Source: Phycisphaerales bacterium
GTDB lineage: Bacteria > Planctomycetota > Phycisphaerae > Phycisphaerales > SM1A02
NCBI GenBank assembly: GCA_022447165.1
Contig: JAKVBR010000029.1
Span: 1 to 12,709, forward strand
Direction of reading: 5' to 3'
Length of the DNA stretch: 12,709 nt
The notes beneath the pieces were generated by a model, which saw only the letters and a program-made list of their open reading frames with translations, was not told the origin of the DNA and did not search any database. Positions 1 to 5,701 of this stretch are shown in pieces (the stretch's first letter is position 1; every line of letters begins with the position of its first letter). Made by a program: the position numbers and the translations under genes.

Positions 1-202
1 TGACGTCTTGCTCTGAACATGTTGCAAATGCATCGTCAGCATCATCATCATGAGCCATCAGAAGTAGCACAGACCTTGACTGCCCAATGTCACATGCTGC
101 GAGCGTTGTAAACGAACCACTCACAGGCCCCGCAACAATGGGGCTATCTACGGCAATGCATTCCGAAGCATGTTTCATCAACGCGATAAGTTGCTCACTC
201 AT
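1..202 (-). CDS. mfd: Probable transcription-repair coupling factor Mfd, N-terminal fragment (runs off the window)
   Basis: Only the first 67 codons are in the window; the gene continues beyond base 1. The start is well supported: the ATG at 202-200 overlaps the stop of the preceding gene as ATGA, and a strong ribosome binding site, GAGGGGG, sits 7 bases upstream (216-210). Visible protein: a short helix, then a VAGPVSGS segment and a hydrophobic strand VLLLMAH followed by an acidic DDDADDA stretch. This resembles the start of Mfd, whose N-terminal UvrB-like module has a degenerate nucleotide-binding loop followed by a strand and a 'DxADD'-type helix. Mfd is a DNA translocase that removes stalled RNA polymerase and recruits UvrA. 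No helicase motif is in view, so the name is inference from the N-terminus. It is the last visible gene of a minus-strand operon behind the GH10-like and helix-hairpin-helix genes. Confidence 0.5.
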   Translation of the reverse strand, partial: MSEQLIALMKHASECIAVDSPIVAGPVSGSFTTLAACDIGQSRSVLLLMAHDDDADDAFATCSEQDV

Positions 203-483
203 TTGGATTCCCCCTCAATGAATGGCAACATCGCATCAATCGTTGTAGCACCTACTCCCGTTACATTCAATAAATCATGAACGGTGTCTATTTGGCTACT
301 TTTGCGATAAGTCATGATCTTGTGGGCAGTCTTTACGCCAACCCTAGGAAGCAATAGAAGGTGTGAAAACGGCGAATCATTGAGTTGAATCTTAACTCGC
401 TCAATACCATCCTCAATGACAACCGGCTGAACGAGCGAGTTTAGTTTTAGAATTGATGGAAGCATAAGGCAATAAAAAAACAA
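199..483 (-). CDS. Small helix-hairpin-helix (ComEA-like) protein, start uncertain
   Basis: The C-terminal ~60 residues form a tandem helix-hairpin-helix DNA-binding module: LLLLPRVGVKTAHKI matches the LPGIG..A..I hairpin, and DLLNVTGVGATTIDAM matches the second one. This architecture is typical of ComEA and of small competence- or secretion-associated proteins that bind DNA non-specifically. A short hydrophobic N-terminus (FFYCLMLPSIL) suggests a membrane anchor or export signal. The start is doubtful. The frame has only TTG at 483 or ATG at 465, neither with a ribosome binding site. In another frame an ATG at 494-492 directly follows the stop of the upstream gene and has AAGGGG 5 bases before it; a -1 shift in a seven-T run (480-474) would join it to this frame and give a 98-residue protein with a Lys-Arg then hydrophobic N-terminus. 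The frame stays open upstream to 666, but that part only shadows the GH10-like gene. Its stop overlaps the start of the probable mfd. Confidence 0.6.
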   Translation of the reverse strand: MFFYCLMLPSILKLNSLVQPVVIEDGIERVKIQLNDSPFSHLLLLPRVGVKTAHKIMTYRKSSQIDTVHDLLNVTGVGATTIDAMLPFIEGESK

Positions 484-494
484 CGCTTTAACAT

Positions 495-2000
495 TTATGC
501 CCCTTGCTCTTCCGTTCGTTTTGGAAGCTCCAACGCACCAAGCGGTTTCTTCAAGCGTTTTCGCATCTTTACGAGTTTGTTCATGACCGCCCTCGGCTTC
601 CCCTTCTCGGTTAGGAAACCAGAACTTGTAATGTCCATATCTTGGTGGTCGAATAAATCTGCCCATATCACCGAGTTAACAAAGGGTTTACTGAGGGCGA
701 TTGCAAACATGTGCTCTGCCCATTTTTCTTGGATGCGCTCGTTCCAGCCCGTTTTCCACCATCCGTCGCTCTTAGATATTGTCTCAGATGGCGCACCTAA
801 TCGAGAGATAATCACTGGAATTTCTGCGTGTAGAAATTCGTCAAGTTTAGATGACAACAACATCAAGTCGCGCACTCGCCTCCCGCTGTCTTTGCCAACA
901 AGCAATTGAACGCCAACAGCGTCGAGCCGTACGCCTTCTTGTGCCAATCGAGTCAAAAGCACCGATGTGTTGCACGCATTTGCTTCTGTTGTCACGAACT
1001 CTGAGAATGGGTGAGCAATCTCAATCATCACCTTCGCATCACGACGCTTTTGCCGGACGACAAGTGCTGCAGTTCGTATGAGGTCGACCATGTGATTGAG
1101 GTTTAGCGAGACATTCGCGTTCAGGTTAATCCCTGAGACGACATTCCAGAATGAAATCGCTCCGCCATACCGCGTGACCACTTGTTCTAAGTGGTTGTAA
1201 CACATGTCACGCATCGTTGGAAAATCGTGAGATTGGTCTCGCACCCAAGATGGGATTGCATCTTTGGTTGCAAAATCAATGAGGGGTCCCGCGAGCGCAT
1301 GCTTTCCACTTTGTTGAATCCACTTCACCCACTGGTCCACTTGTTCCCATTGATAATTTCCTTGCGATGGCTCTAATTCAGACCACCTCATCGGAAGTGA
1401 AACAATATCTACGTTGTTTGTTAAAAAGTTACGGAGGGGTTCATCAAATCGACTTGGATTGACCGCCACTCCAAATGCCGAAGAGGATGCTGGCTTTTTG
1501 GCATACCGTTTGTGAAGCAGCAACTGCGCATGGGCAAGTGCAAGCCGCTCAGTTGCACTGATTGCTTGTTCAAGTGCTTGGCGTGCGAGCATCGTCGCTT
1601 CTTCATCACTTTGAGCGACAAGGGAATCGGTAAATACGATCCGTGACTCTTCCCATTTTTGTACTGCCGGATGGTCGTCTGACAAGTAAAACAAACTCCA
1701 GTTCTCACACATATCGAGAAAGAGTTTGATTCGGTGCCGAACCAGTTCTTGAACGAGCATGTACGGCTCTTCTCTTGGTGGAAGGATGCCAGTTTGAAGC
1801 ATGAGACGCCCCGATTTACCAGCATCAAACAAAAGCGAAAGTGCGACATTGTTTTCAGATGAGGTCTTCACCTCAATCAGGTTTTCACTGAGTGAAATGG
1901 AGCCGGGGACTACCTGATTGTCGCGGGCAAGCAAGTGAGCATTGACGAGTTCACCATCAATCAAATCACTGCTACTGAGTTTGAATCGCAAAGATGCCAT
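495..2000 (-). CDS. GH10 (endo-1,4-beta-xylanase)-like protein lacking both catalytic glutamates
   Basis: A 501-residue protein with no visible signal peptide. Residues ~1-165 form a non-catalytic region: a beta-rich start, then long helices (PYMLVQELVRHRI, ATERLALAHAQLLLHKR). Residues ~177-460 follow glycoside hydrolase family 10: SLPMRWSELEPSQGNYQW matches the early 'MKW..iEP..G.f.f' strand, SFWNVVSG the WDVVNE strand, and IPVIISRLG the 'TELD' strand. The acid/base Glu of WDVVNE is Gly290 and the nucleophile of TELD is Arg400, so the fold appears kept but retaining xylanase chemistry should be lost. Several aromatic and acidic residues remain (WNVV, VIWADLFDH), so a carbohydrate-binding or structural role is possible. 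An ATG at 2021 is also in frame. I chose 2000 because TACAAT ends 7 bases before it, and because the protein then starts with a beta strand (MASLRFKL). It heads a minus-strand operon and diverges from purC. Confidence 0.75.
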   Translation of the reverse strand: MASLRFKLSSSDLIDGELVNAHLLARDNQVVPGSISLSENLIEVKTSSENNVALSLLFDAGKSGRLMLQTGILPPREEPYMLVQELVRHRIKLFLDMCENWSLFYLSDDHPAVQKWEESRIVFTDSLVAQSDEEATMLARQALEQAISATERLALAHAQLLLHKRYAKKPASSSAFGVAVNPSRFDEPLRNFLTNNVDIVSLPMRWSELEPSQGNYQWEQVDQWVKWIQQSGKHALAGPLIDFATKDAIPSWVRDQSHDFPTMRDMCYNHLEQVVTRYGGAISFWNVVSGINLNANVSLNLNHMVDLIRTAALVVRQKRRDAKVMIEIAHPFSEFVTTEANACNTSVLLTRLAQEGVRLDAVGVQLLVGKDSGRRVRDLMLLSSKLDEFLHAEIPVIISRLGAPSETISKSDGWWKTGWNERIQEKWAEHMFAIALSKPFVNSVIWADLFDHQDMDITSSGFLTEKGKPRAVMNKLVKMRKRLKKPLGALELPKRTEEQGA

Positions 2001-2007
2001 GAGACGT

Positions 2008-2013
2008 ATTGTA
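2008..2013 (-). promoter_or_regulatory. -10 box (TACAAT) placed for leaderless mRNA of the GH10-like gene
   Basis: On the minus strand TACAAT (5 of 6 matches to TATAAT) is followed by 7 bases and then ATG at 2000. No Shine-Dalgarno sequence lies between. This spacing would put transcription start at or next to the ATG. A second candidate promoter lies further upstream (2050-2077). No -35 is evident for this box. Confidence 0.4.
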
Positions 2014-2048
2014 AAGACCATGGAGACCCCAGAGGGCGTTTTGGAAAC

Positions 2049-2054
2049 TATAAT
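2049..2054 (+). promoter_or_regulatory. purC -10 box (TATAAT), leaderless spacing
   Basis: A perfect TATAAT is followed by 7 bases and the chosen purC ATG at 2062. No ribosome binding site lies between, so the transcript would begin at or within a base or two of the start codon. No convincing -35 is seen about 17 bases upstream, where the sequence is GC-rich. Confidence 0.5.
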
Positions 2055-2077
2055 ACGACCTATGACTACATCATCAA
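2050..2077 (-). promoter_or_regulatory. Alternative minus-strand promoter for the GH10-like operon
   Basis: TTGATG (2077-2072) and TATTAT (2055-2050) are separated by 16 bases, matching 4 of 6 and 5 of 6 bases of the sigma-70 consensus. It would give a leader of about 40 bases. The -10 overlaps the purC -10 on the other strand inside the near-symmetric heptamer TATAATA, so both directions could fire from one melted region. Confidence 0.4.
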
Positions 2078-3003
2078 AAGCCGTATACGAAACGTCCCTC
2101 CCATTCTCCGAACGACGCCAAGGTAAAGTCCGAGATATTTACCAAATCCCAAGCAATGATGGCACGCCAGGGAAGGTACTCATTATTGCAAGCGACCGAA
2201 TCAGTGCATTTGACGTCGTGATGCCCACACCAATTGCAGGCAAAGGCGTCGAACTCACAACAATCAGCACAAAGTGGTTTGATTTTGTCAGAGACCTAGA
2301 CATCGTTGGTGATCACCTCATCGCGACAACCCCTGACGCAATCGAAGGGCTCAATGATGATGAAAAGTCACAATGCGAAGGTCGCATGATGCTTGGCAGA
2401 GCATGCCAAGTCATTCCAATCGAATGCGTCGTCCGCGGTTACCTCGCTGGTAGCGGCTGGAAGGAATACCAAAGAGAAGGCACCGTGTGCGGCATTGCAC
2501 TCCCTGAGGGTTTGCAACTCTCAAGCAAACTGCCTGAGCCAATTTTTACGCCCGCAACAAAAGAAGACGAAGGCCACGACGAAAACGTTGACTTCGAGAC
2601 AGCATGCAACATCGCTGGCACAGAAGTCATGGAACGACTCCGTGACGTCTCACTCAAAATCTACACTGAAGCAGCGGCATATGCCAAGGAACGCGGCATC
2701 ATCCTTGCGGACACGAAATTCGAATTCGGCTACGCTCTTGACGCAGACGGCAATCCAACTGATGAGATTCTCCTCATCGACGAAGTGCTCACACCAGACA
2801 GCTCACGGTTCTGGCCACTCGACGACTATGAAGTCGGTCGCGAACAAGACAGTTTTGACAAACAGTATGTCCGCAACTGGCTAGAAGAAGTCGTCTCAAG
2901 AGGCGACTGGGACAAAACGCCTCCAGGACCTGAAGTCCCAAACGAAATCGTCACAAACACGCTTTCTAAATACCAAGAAGCAGCCGCACGCCTATTTGAT
3001 TAA
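2062..3003 (+). CDS. purC: SAICAR synthetase (phosphoribosylaminoimidazole-succinocarboxamide synthase)
   Basis: Catalyses the ATP-dependent condensation of CAIR with aspartate to give SAICAR in de novo purine synthesis, in the cytosol. The 313-residue product has the family marks in order: GKVRDIY (21-27, nucleotide-binding hairpin), IIASDRISAFDVVMP (41-55), ECVVRGYLAGSGWKEY (121-136), ADTKFEFG (216-223) and IDEVLTPDSSRFW (239-251). Length fits the longer, yeast-like form of PurC (~300 residues) rather than the ~240-residue E. coli form. The frame stays open upstream to 1942, but that part overlaps the divergent GH10-like gene. I chose 2062 because a perfect TATAAT ends 7 bases before it, and because the mature N-terminus (VYETSLPFSERRQGKVRD) follows closely. 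It appears to be a single-gene unit ending at the hairpin at 3059-3087, facing folD. Confidence 0.95.
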   Translation: MTTSSKAVYETSLPFSERRQGKVRDIYQIPSNDGTPGKVLIIASDRISAFDVVMPTPIAGKGVELTTISTKWFDFVRDLDIVGDHLIATTPDAIEGLNDDEKSQCEGRMMLGRACQVIPIECVVRGYLAGSGWKEYQREGTVCGIALPEGLQLSSKLPEPIFTPATKEDEGHDENVDFETACNIAGTEVMERLRDVSLKIYTEAAAYAKERGIILADTKFEFGYALDADGNPTDEILLIDEVLTPDSSRFWPLDDYEVGREQDSFDKQYVRNWLEEVVSRGDWDKTPPGPEVPNEIVTNTLSKYQEAAARLFD

Positions 3004-3027
3004 CCCCCCCGGAAGTTAGTTAGATAG

Positions 3028-3049
3028 TGTTAAGGAAAGTTACTTAACA
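3028..3049. repeat. Inverted repeat TGTTAAG/CTTAACA after purC
   Basis: A perfect 7-base inverted repeat (3028-3034 and 3043-3049) with an 8-base loop lies 25 bases after the purC stop. It is not followed by a T run, so it is not a classical terminator. It could stabilise the purC mRNA 3' end or bind a dimeric protein. Nothing else supports a function. Confidence 0.4.
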
Positions 3050-3058
3050 ACTCCAAAA

Positions 3059-3087
3059 CCGTTGATGAAGCGTCAGCGGGTTTTTTT
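3059..3087 (+). terminator. Rho-independent terminator of purC, probably bidirectional
   Basis: Stem CCGTTGA (3059-3065) pairs with TCAGCGG (3073-3079) with one G-U pair and a 7-base loop, followed by G and seven T (3081-3087). Read on the other strand, the same stem is followed by TTTT, so it may also end folD transcripts coming the opposite way. folD stops at 3115. Confidence 0.75.
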
Positions 3088-3114
3088 ATTGCAGGTTTTT
3101 TGTGGCTATATTAG

Positions 3115-3975
3115 CTAGGCGCGTTCTGCTGCTTGAACTGTATTTCTCAGAAGCATTGCAACCGTCATGGGACCGACGCCACCTGGGACGGGCGAGATGT
3201 AACTCGCTTTTTCTTTCACAGCGTCAAAGTCAACATCGCCCACAGTGATTTTTTTGCCTTCACCATTTTCAATGCGATTGATACCAACATCGATGACAAT
3301 CGTGCCTTCACTGATGTCATCGGCGCCAATGAGATTCGGAACCCCAGCAGCCGACACAACAATGTCCGCATGACGCGTTAAATTCGGTCTGTCTTTTGTA
3401 TGGTGATTTGTCGATATGACTGTTGCTTCTGCTTGCATGAGCAATACCGCAACTGGCTTGCCGACGATTCGGCTCGCTCCAACACAAACAACATTTGCGC
3501 CCTCAAGTTTCACCCCAGTTGACTCTATGAGTTCCATCACCGCTAAAGCAGTGCAAGGCACTAAACTTCTTCGGCCAAACACAACATTTCCAATGTTCGC
3601 TGGATTCACGCCTTCTACGTCTTTGTTCACTGCAATCGCTGATTGAATTGTTTCCGCGTTCATCTGTGATGGCAGTGGCATATGCACCATAATTCCTGTG
3701 ACTGCATCCTCAGTGTTTAACTGAGCGATGAGATCAAGGACATCCGCTTCACGTGTATCACCATTCAGTTCATGCAAGCAGTACGTCATGCCGACCTTTT
3801 CGCATGCTCTGGCCTGATTTTTCGCATAGAGAAGCGCGCCCTGGTCACCACCGACTAAAATCGCGTCAAGCCGAACTTGATGATTTGAACCCTTCAACGC
3901 TTCAACATCAGCCCTAACCTGATCACGCACTTTCGATGCGAGCGCCTTGCCGTCAATAACAATTCCCTCTGCCAT
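3115..3975 (-). CDS. folD: FolD-type methylenetetrahydrofolate dehydrogenase/cyclohydrolase with altered active site
   Basis: FolD interconverts 5,10-methylene-THF, methenyl-THF and 10-formyl-THF, supplying formyl groups for purines and initiator tRNA. At 286 residues this is the usual length and aligns without gaps to the E. coli numbering through the active site. Family marks: ILVGGDQGALLYAKN (39-53), GIMVHMPLP (94-102), the NAD(P)-binding VCVGASRIVGKP, IVIDVGINR, and PVPGGVGPMTVAMLL at the C-terminus. The catalytic Lys54 (Y-V-x-x-K in E. coli) is Gln54, Gln98 of QLPLP is His98, and Asp121 of KDVDG is Glu121. Human K56 (equivalent to Lys54) is needed for cyclohydrolase activity as I recall it, so this may be a dehydrogenase only, or a divergent paralogue. 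Start: ATG at 3975 with TATCCT 8 bases upstream and no ribosome binding site. It diverges from coaX and converges on purC. Confidence 0.9.
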   Translation of the reverse strand: MAEGIVIDGKALASKVRDQVRADVEALKGSNHQVRLDAILVGGDQGALLYAKNQARACEKVGMTYCLHELNGDTREADVLDLIAQLNTEDAVTGIMVHMPLPSQMNAETIQSAIAVNKDVEGVNPANIGNVVFGRRSLVPCTALAVMELIESTGVKLEGANVVCVGASRIVGKPVAVLLMQAEATVISTNHHTKDRPNLTRHADIVVSAAGVPNLIGADDISEGTIVIDVGINRIENGEGKKITVGDVDFDAVKEKASYISPVPGGVGPMTVAMLLRNTVQAAERA

Positions 3976-3983
3976 GTGTGGGC

Positions 3984-3989
3984 AGGATA
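3984..3989 (-). promoter_or_regulatory. Candidate folD -10 box (TATCCT), leaderless spacing
   Basis: Minus-strand TATCCT (4 of 6 matches) is followed by 8 bases and the folD ATG at 3975. There is no Shine-Dalgarno sequence in the gap. An alternative -10, TATTGT at 4003-3998, overlaps the coaX box on the other strand. Confidence 0.3.
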
Positions 3990-3996
3990 ACAGCGA

Positions 3997-4002
3997 TACA
4001 AT
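3997..4002 (+). promoter_or_regulatory. coaX -10 box (TACAAT), leaderless spacing
   Basis: TACAAT (5 of 6 matches) ends 6 bases before the coaX ATG at 4009. No ribosome binding site fits, so the mRNA probably starts at the ATG. The whole folD-coaX gap is 33 bases, so any -35 region would reach toward or into folD. Confidence 0.45.
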
Positions 4003-4008
4003 ACCTAC

Positions 4009-4791
4009 ATGAGCACCGAACTCCCCTTCTTAGCATTATCTGTTGGAAACACGACAACCCACATCGCCTCAATCAAGGGCGATGCGCTGAGCGATGTCAC
4101 TTCAACACCCTCAACCGACCTCACACAAATCATTGAGCGAGCCATCGAAGCGTGGAATGCCATAGGTGATACAGAAGCACAAATCATCATTGCCTCATCA
4201 AATGACTCACTCGCATCGGATCTCTCAAAAGCGCTTGCAGACCAAACCTCATCCAAAATTTGGACAATTGGCACCGACTTACCTGTCGCAATTGGGCAAC
4301 ATCTTGACCCTGAAACGATTACAGGGATTGACCGACTACTCAACGCTGCCGCTGCTTGGGACGAATACAAACAAGCGTGCGTCATCGTCGACGCTGGCAC
4401 ATGCGTCACGGTTGACTTCGTCGACGGAGAAGGCACCTTCCATGGCGGAGCAATTGCACCTGGAGCAGCAATGCAACTCAGTTCGATGCATGATGGCACA
4501 AATGCCCTTCCAGAGATTTCGTTTGAGAAACCACTAGAAGAAGCATTTGGAAAAAACACTGCTCAAGCGATGCTCCAAGGCGTCTACCACGGCATCAAAG
4601 GCATGGTCAGACAGTTAACCGAGCAGTACGCTTCACGCTACGGTGCATACCCAATGGTCATTGCAACTGGGGGTGATGCACCCCTTCTCTTTGAGCACGA
4701 TGAATTCATTGAGCACATCGAACCAAATCTACTCTTTAAAGGCATCGCTGTTTCGGTCAAACATACGCTTGCTGTAGATGAGAATGAGTAA
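4009..4791 (+). CDS. coaX: Type III pantothenate kinase
   Basis: Phosphorylates pantothenate with ATP, the first step of coenzyme A synthesis; type III enzymes belong to the ASKHA (actin/hexokinase-like) fold and need a monovalent cation. The 260-residue product shows VGNTTTHIA (12-20, phosphate loop), GIDRLLNAAAAW (106-117), IVDAGTCVTVDF (126-137), GGAIAPGAAM (146-155) and ATGGDA (219-224), all in family order. One oddity: the Asp that normally precedes the phosphate loop (D-x-G-N-T) is Ser11 here. That Asp helps place metal and phosphate in ASKHA kinases, so activity could differ. The second conserved Asp (128) is present. The gene has a leaderless-type start and overlaps the downstream GTPase gene by 8 bases (ATGAGTAA), pointing to one operon with translational coupling. 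Confidence 0.9.
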   Translation: MSTELPFLALSVGNTTTHIASIKGDALSDVTSTPSTDLTQIIERAIEAWNAIGDTEAQIIIASSNDSLASDLSKALADQTSSKIWTIGTDLPVAIGQHLDPETITGIDRLLNAAAAWDEYKQACVIVDAGTCVTVDFVDGEGTFHGGAIAPGAAMQLSSMHDGTNALPEISFEKPLEEAFGKNTAQAMLQGVYHGIKGMVRQLTEQYASRYGAYPMVIATGGDAPLLFEHDEFIEHIEPNLLFKGIAVSVKHTLAVDENE

Positions 4792-5701
4792 CGCTACCTG
4801 GACACTCCTCACACCCCAATCGCAAGGCGCGATTGCCATCATTCAACTTGGCGGCGATGTCACTTATGTGCTTGAAACGCTCACGGGAAGAACCGAGTGG
4901 CAACTCAACCGACTCCAACTTAAAAAGATTGAAGGCATCGATGAAGTCATCTGCGTCAAACTTGCTGATGACCTCGCGCAAATCATGCCTCACGGAAGCA
5001 TGCATGTCATTCGCTTACTTGAAGAGCGGTTGCATGAACTCGGGGTTGAGCACTCAGAGTGCTACGCATTTCCTGAAGCATCTACCGAGTTAGAATCAAA
5101 AATGCTTCTTGCACTGAGTAAAGCGGCAAGCCCTCTTGCAGTTGATTTACTGCTTCAACAACCCGCTATCCATGCATCAAGCAAGGAATCAAACACTGAC
5201 CGTGACGCTGCCCTTAACTTTCTCATAACGCCTCCAACTGTTGTCATGCTCGGCGCGCCAAACACTGGAAAGAGCACGCTCATGAACGCACTGACAAGCG
5301 AGGAGACCTCAATTGTGCACGACATGCCAGGCGTGACGCGAGATGCAGTCGGCGCGCGAGTTAATTGCCATGGCCTTGTCATTGACCTTTATGATTTGCC
5401 AGGTATTCGCAAATCAGACGATGCCATCGAGCAAAAAGCAATCGCGTTATCAAAACGGCTCATCAATGAAGCGGACCTCATCATTCAAGTGAGAGACGCA
5501 GAAAACAGTTGGGTAGGATGCGAATCACCAAGAATCATTACAGTTGGCACCAAAGCAGATGCAGCAGAAGTCCCAGATGCACAATTGCAAGTGAGTGCTC
5601 ACGAGAACAAAAATGTCCAAGAACTCGCATCACGAATGAGACAAGCGCTCGTTCCTGATGCGTATCTAAACGACAACTCCCCGTGGAACTTTGACGTTTA
5701 A
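4784..5701 (+). CDS. MnmE/TrmE-like GTPase, short form without the C-terminal Cys motif
   Basis: A 305-residue protein with an N-terminal region like the MnmE tetrahydrofolate-binding domain (TWTLLTPQSQGAIAIIQL, 5-22) and a G domain from ~153: GAPNTGKS (157-164, G1, including the Asn used for potassium in MnmE), GVTRD (183-187, G2, where MnmE has GTTRD), DLPG (204-207, G3, where MnmE has DTAG), TKAD (256-259, G4) and SA (271-272, G5). MnmE works with MnmG to modify wobble uridine of tRNAs. It is about 450 residues and ends in a C-x-G-K motif; this protein stops at WNFDV with no such Cys and lacks most of the helical domain. It may be a divergent MnmE, a regulatory relative, or another TrmE-Era-class GTPase. 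An ATG at 4778 is also possible. It overlaps coaX by 8 bases and shares its TTAA stop with fabI. Confidence 0.75.
   Translation: MSNATWTLLTPQSQGAIAIIQLGGDVTYVLETLTGRTEWQLNRLQLKKIEGIDEVICVKLADDLAQIMPHGSMHVIRLLEERLHELGVEHSECYAFPEASTELESKMLLALSKAASPLAVDLLLQQPAIHASSKESNTDRDAALNFLITPPTVVMLGAPNTGKSTLMNALTSEETSIVHDMPGVTRDAVGARVNCHGLVIDLYDLPGIRKSDDAIEQKAIALSKRLINEADLIIQVRDAENSWVGCESPRIITVGTKADAAEVPDAQLQVSAHENKNVQELASRMRQALVPDAYLNDNSPWNFDV

Noticed and set aside
484..666. Upstream extension of the helix-hairpin-helix frame
   Set aside because: It overlaps the coding end of the GH10-like gene on the same strand in another frame and has no domain character; it is open by chance.
1421..1849. Open minus-strand frame of 142 codons inside the GH10-like gene, and similar frames inside rnc, coaX, ilvC and fabI
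   Set aside because: They are shadows of confident genes: no ribosome binding site, no domain pattern, and odd composition.
1942..2061. Upstream extension of purC
   Set aside because: It lies antisense to the start of the GH10-like gene, and the promoter-like TATAAT at 2049-2054 falls within it; PurC homology starts after 2062.
3004..3058. Possible riboswitch or small RNA between purC and folD
   Set aside because: Only a 7-base inverted repeat and a C run are visible; there is no promoter-like sequence or larger conserved fold.
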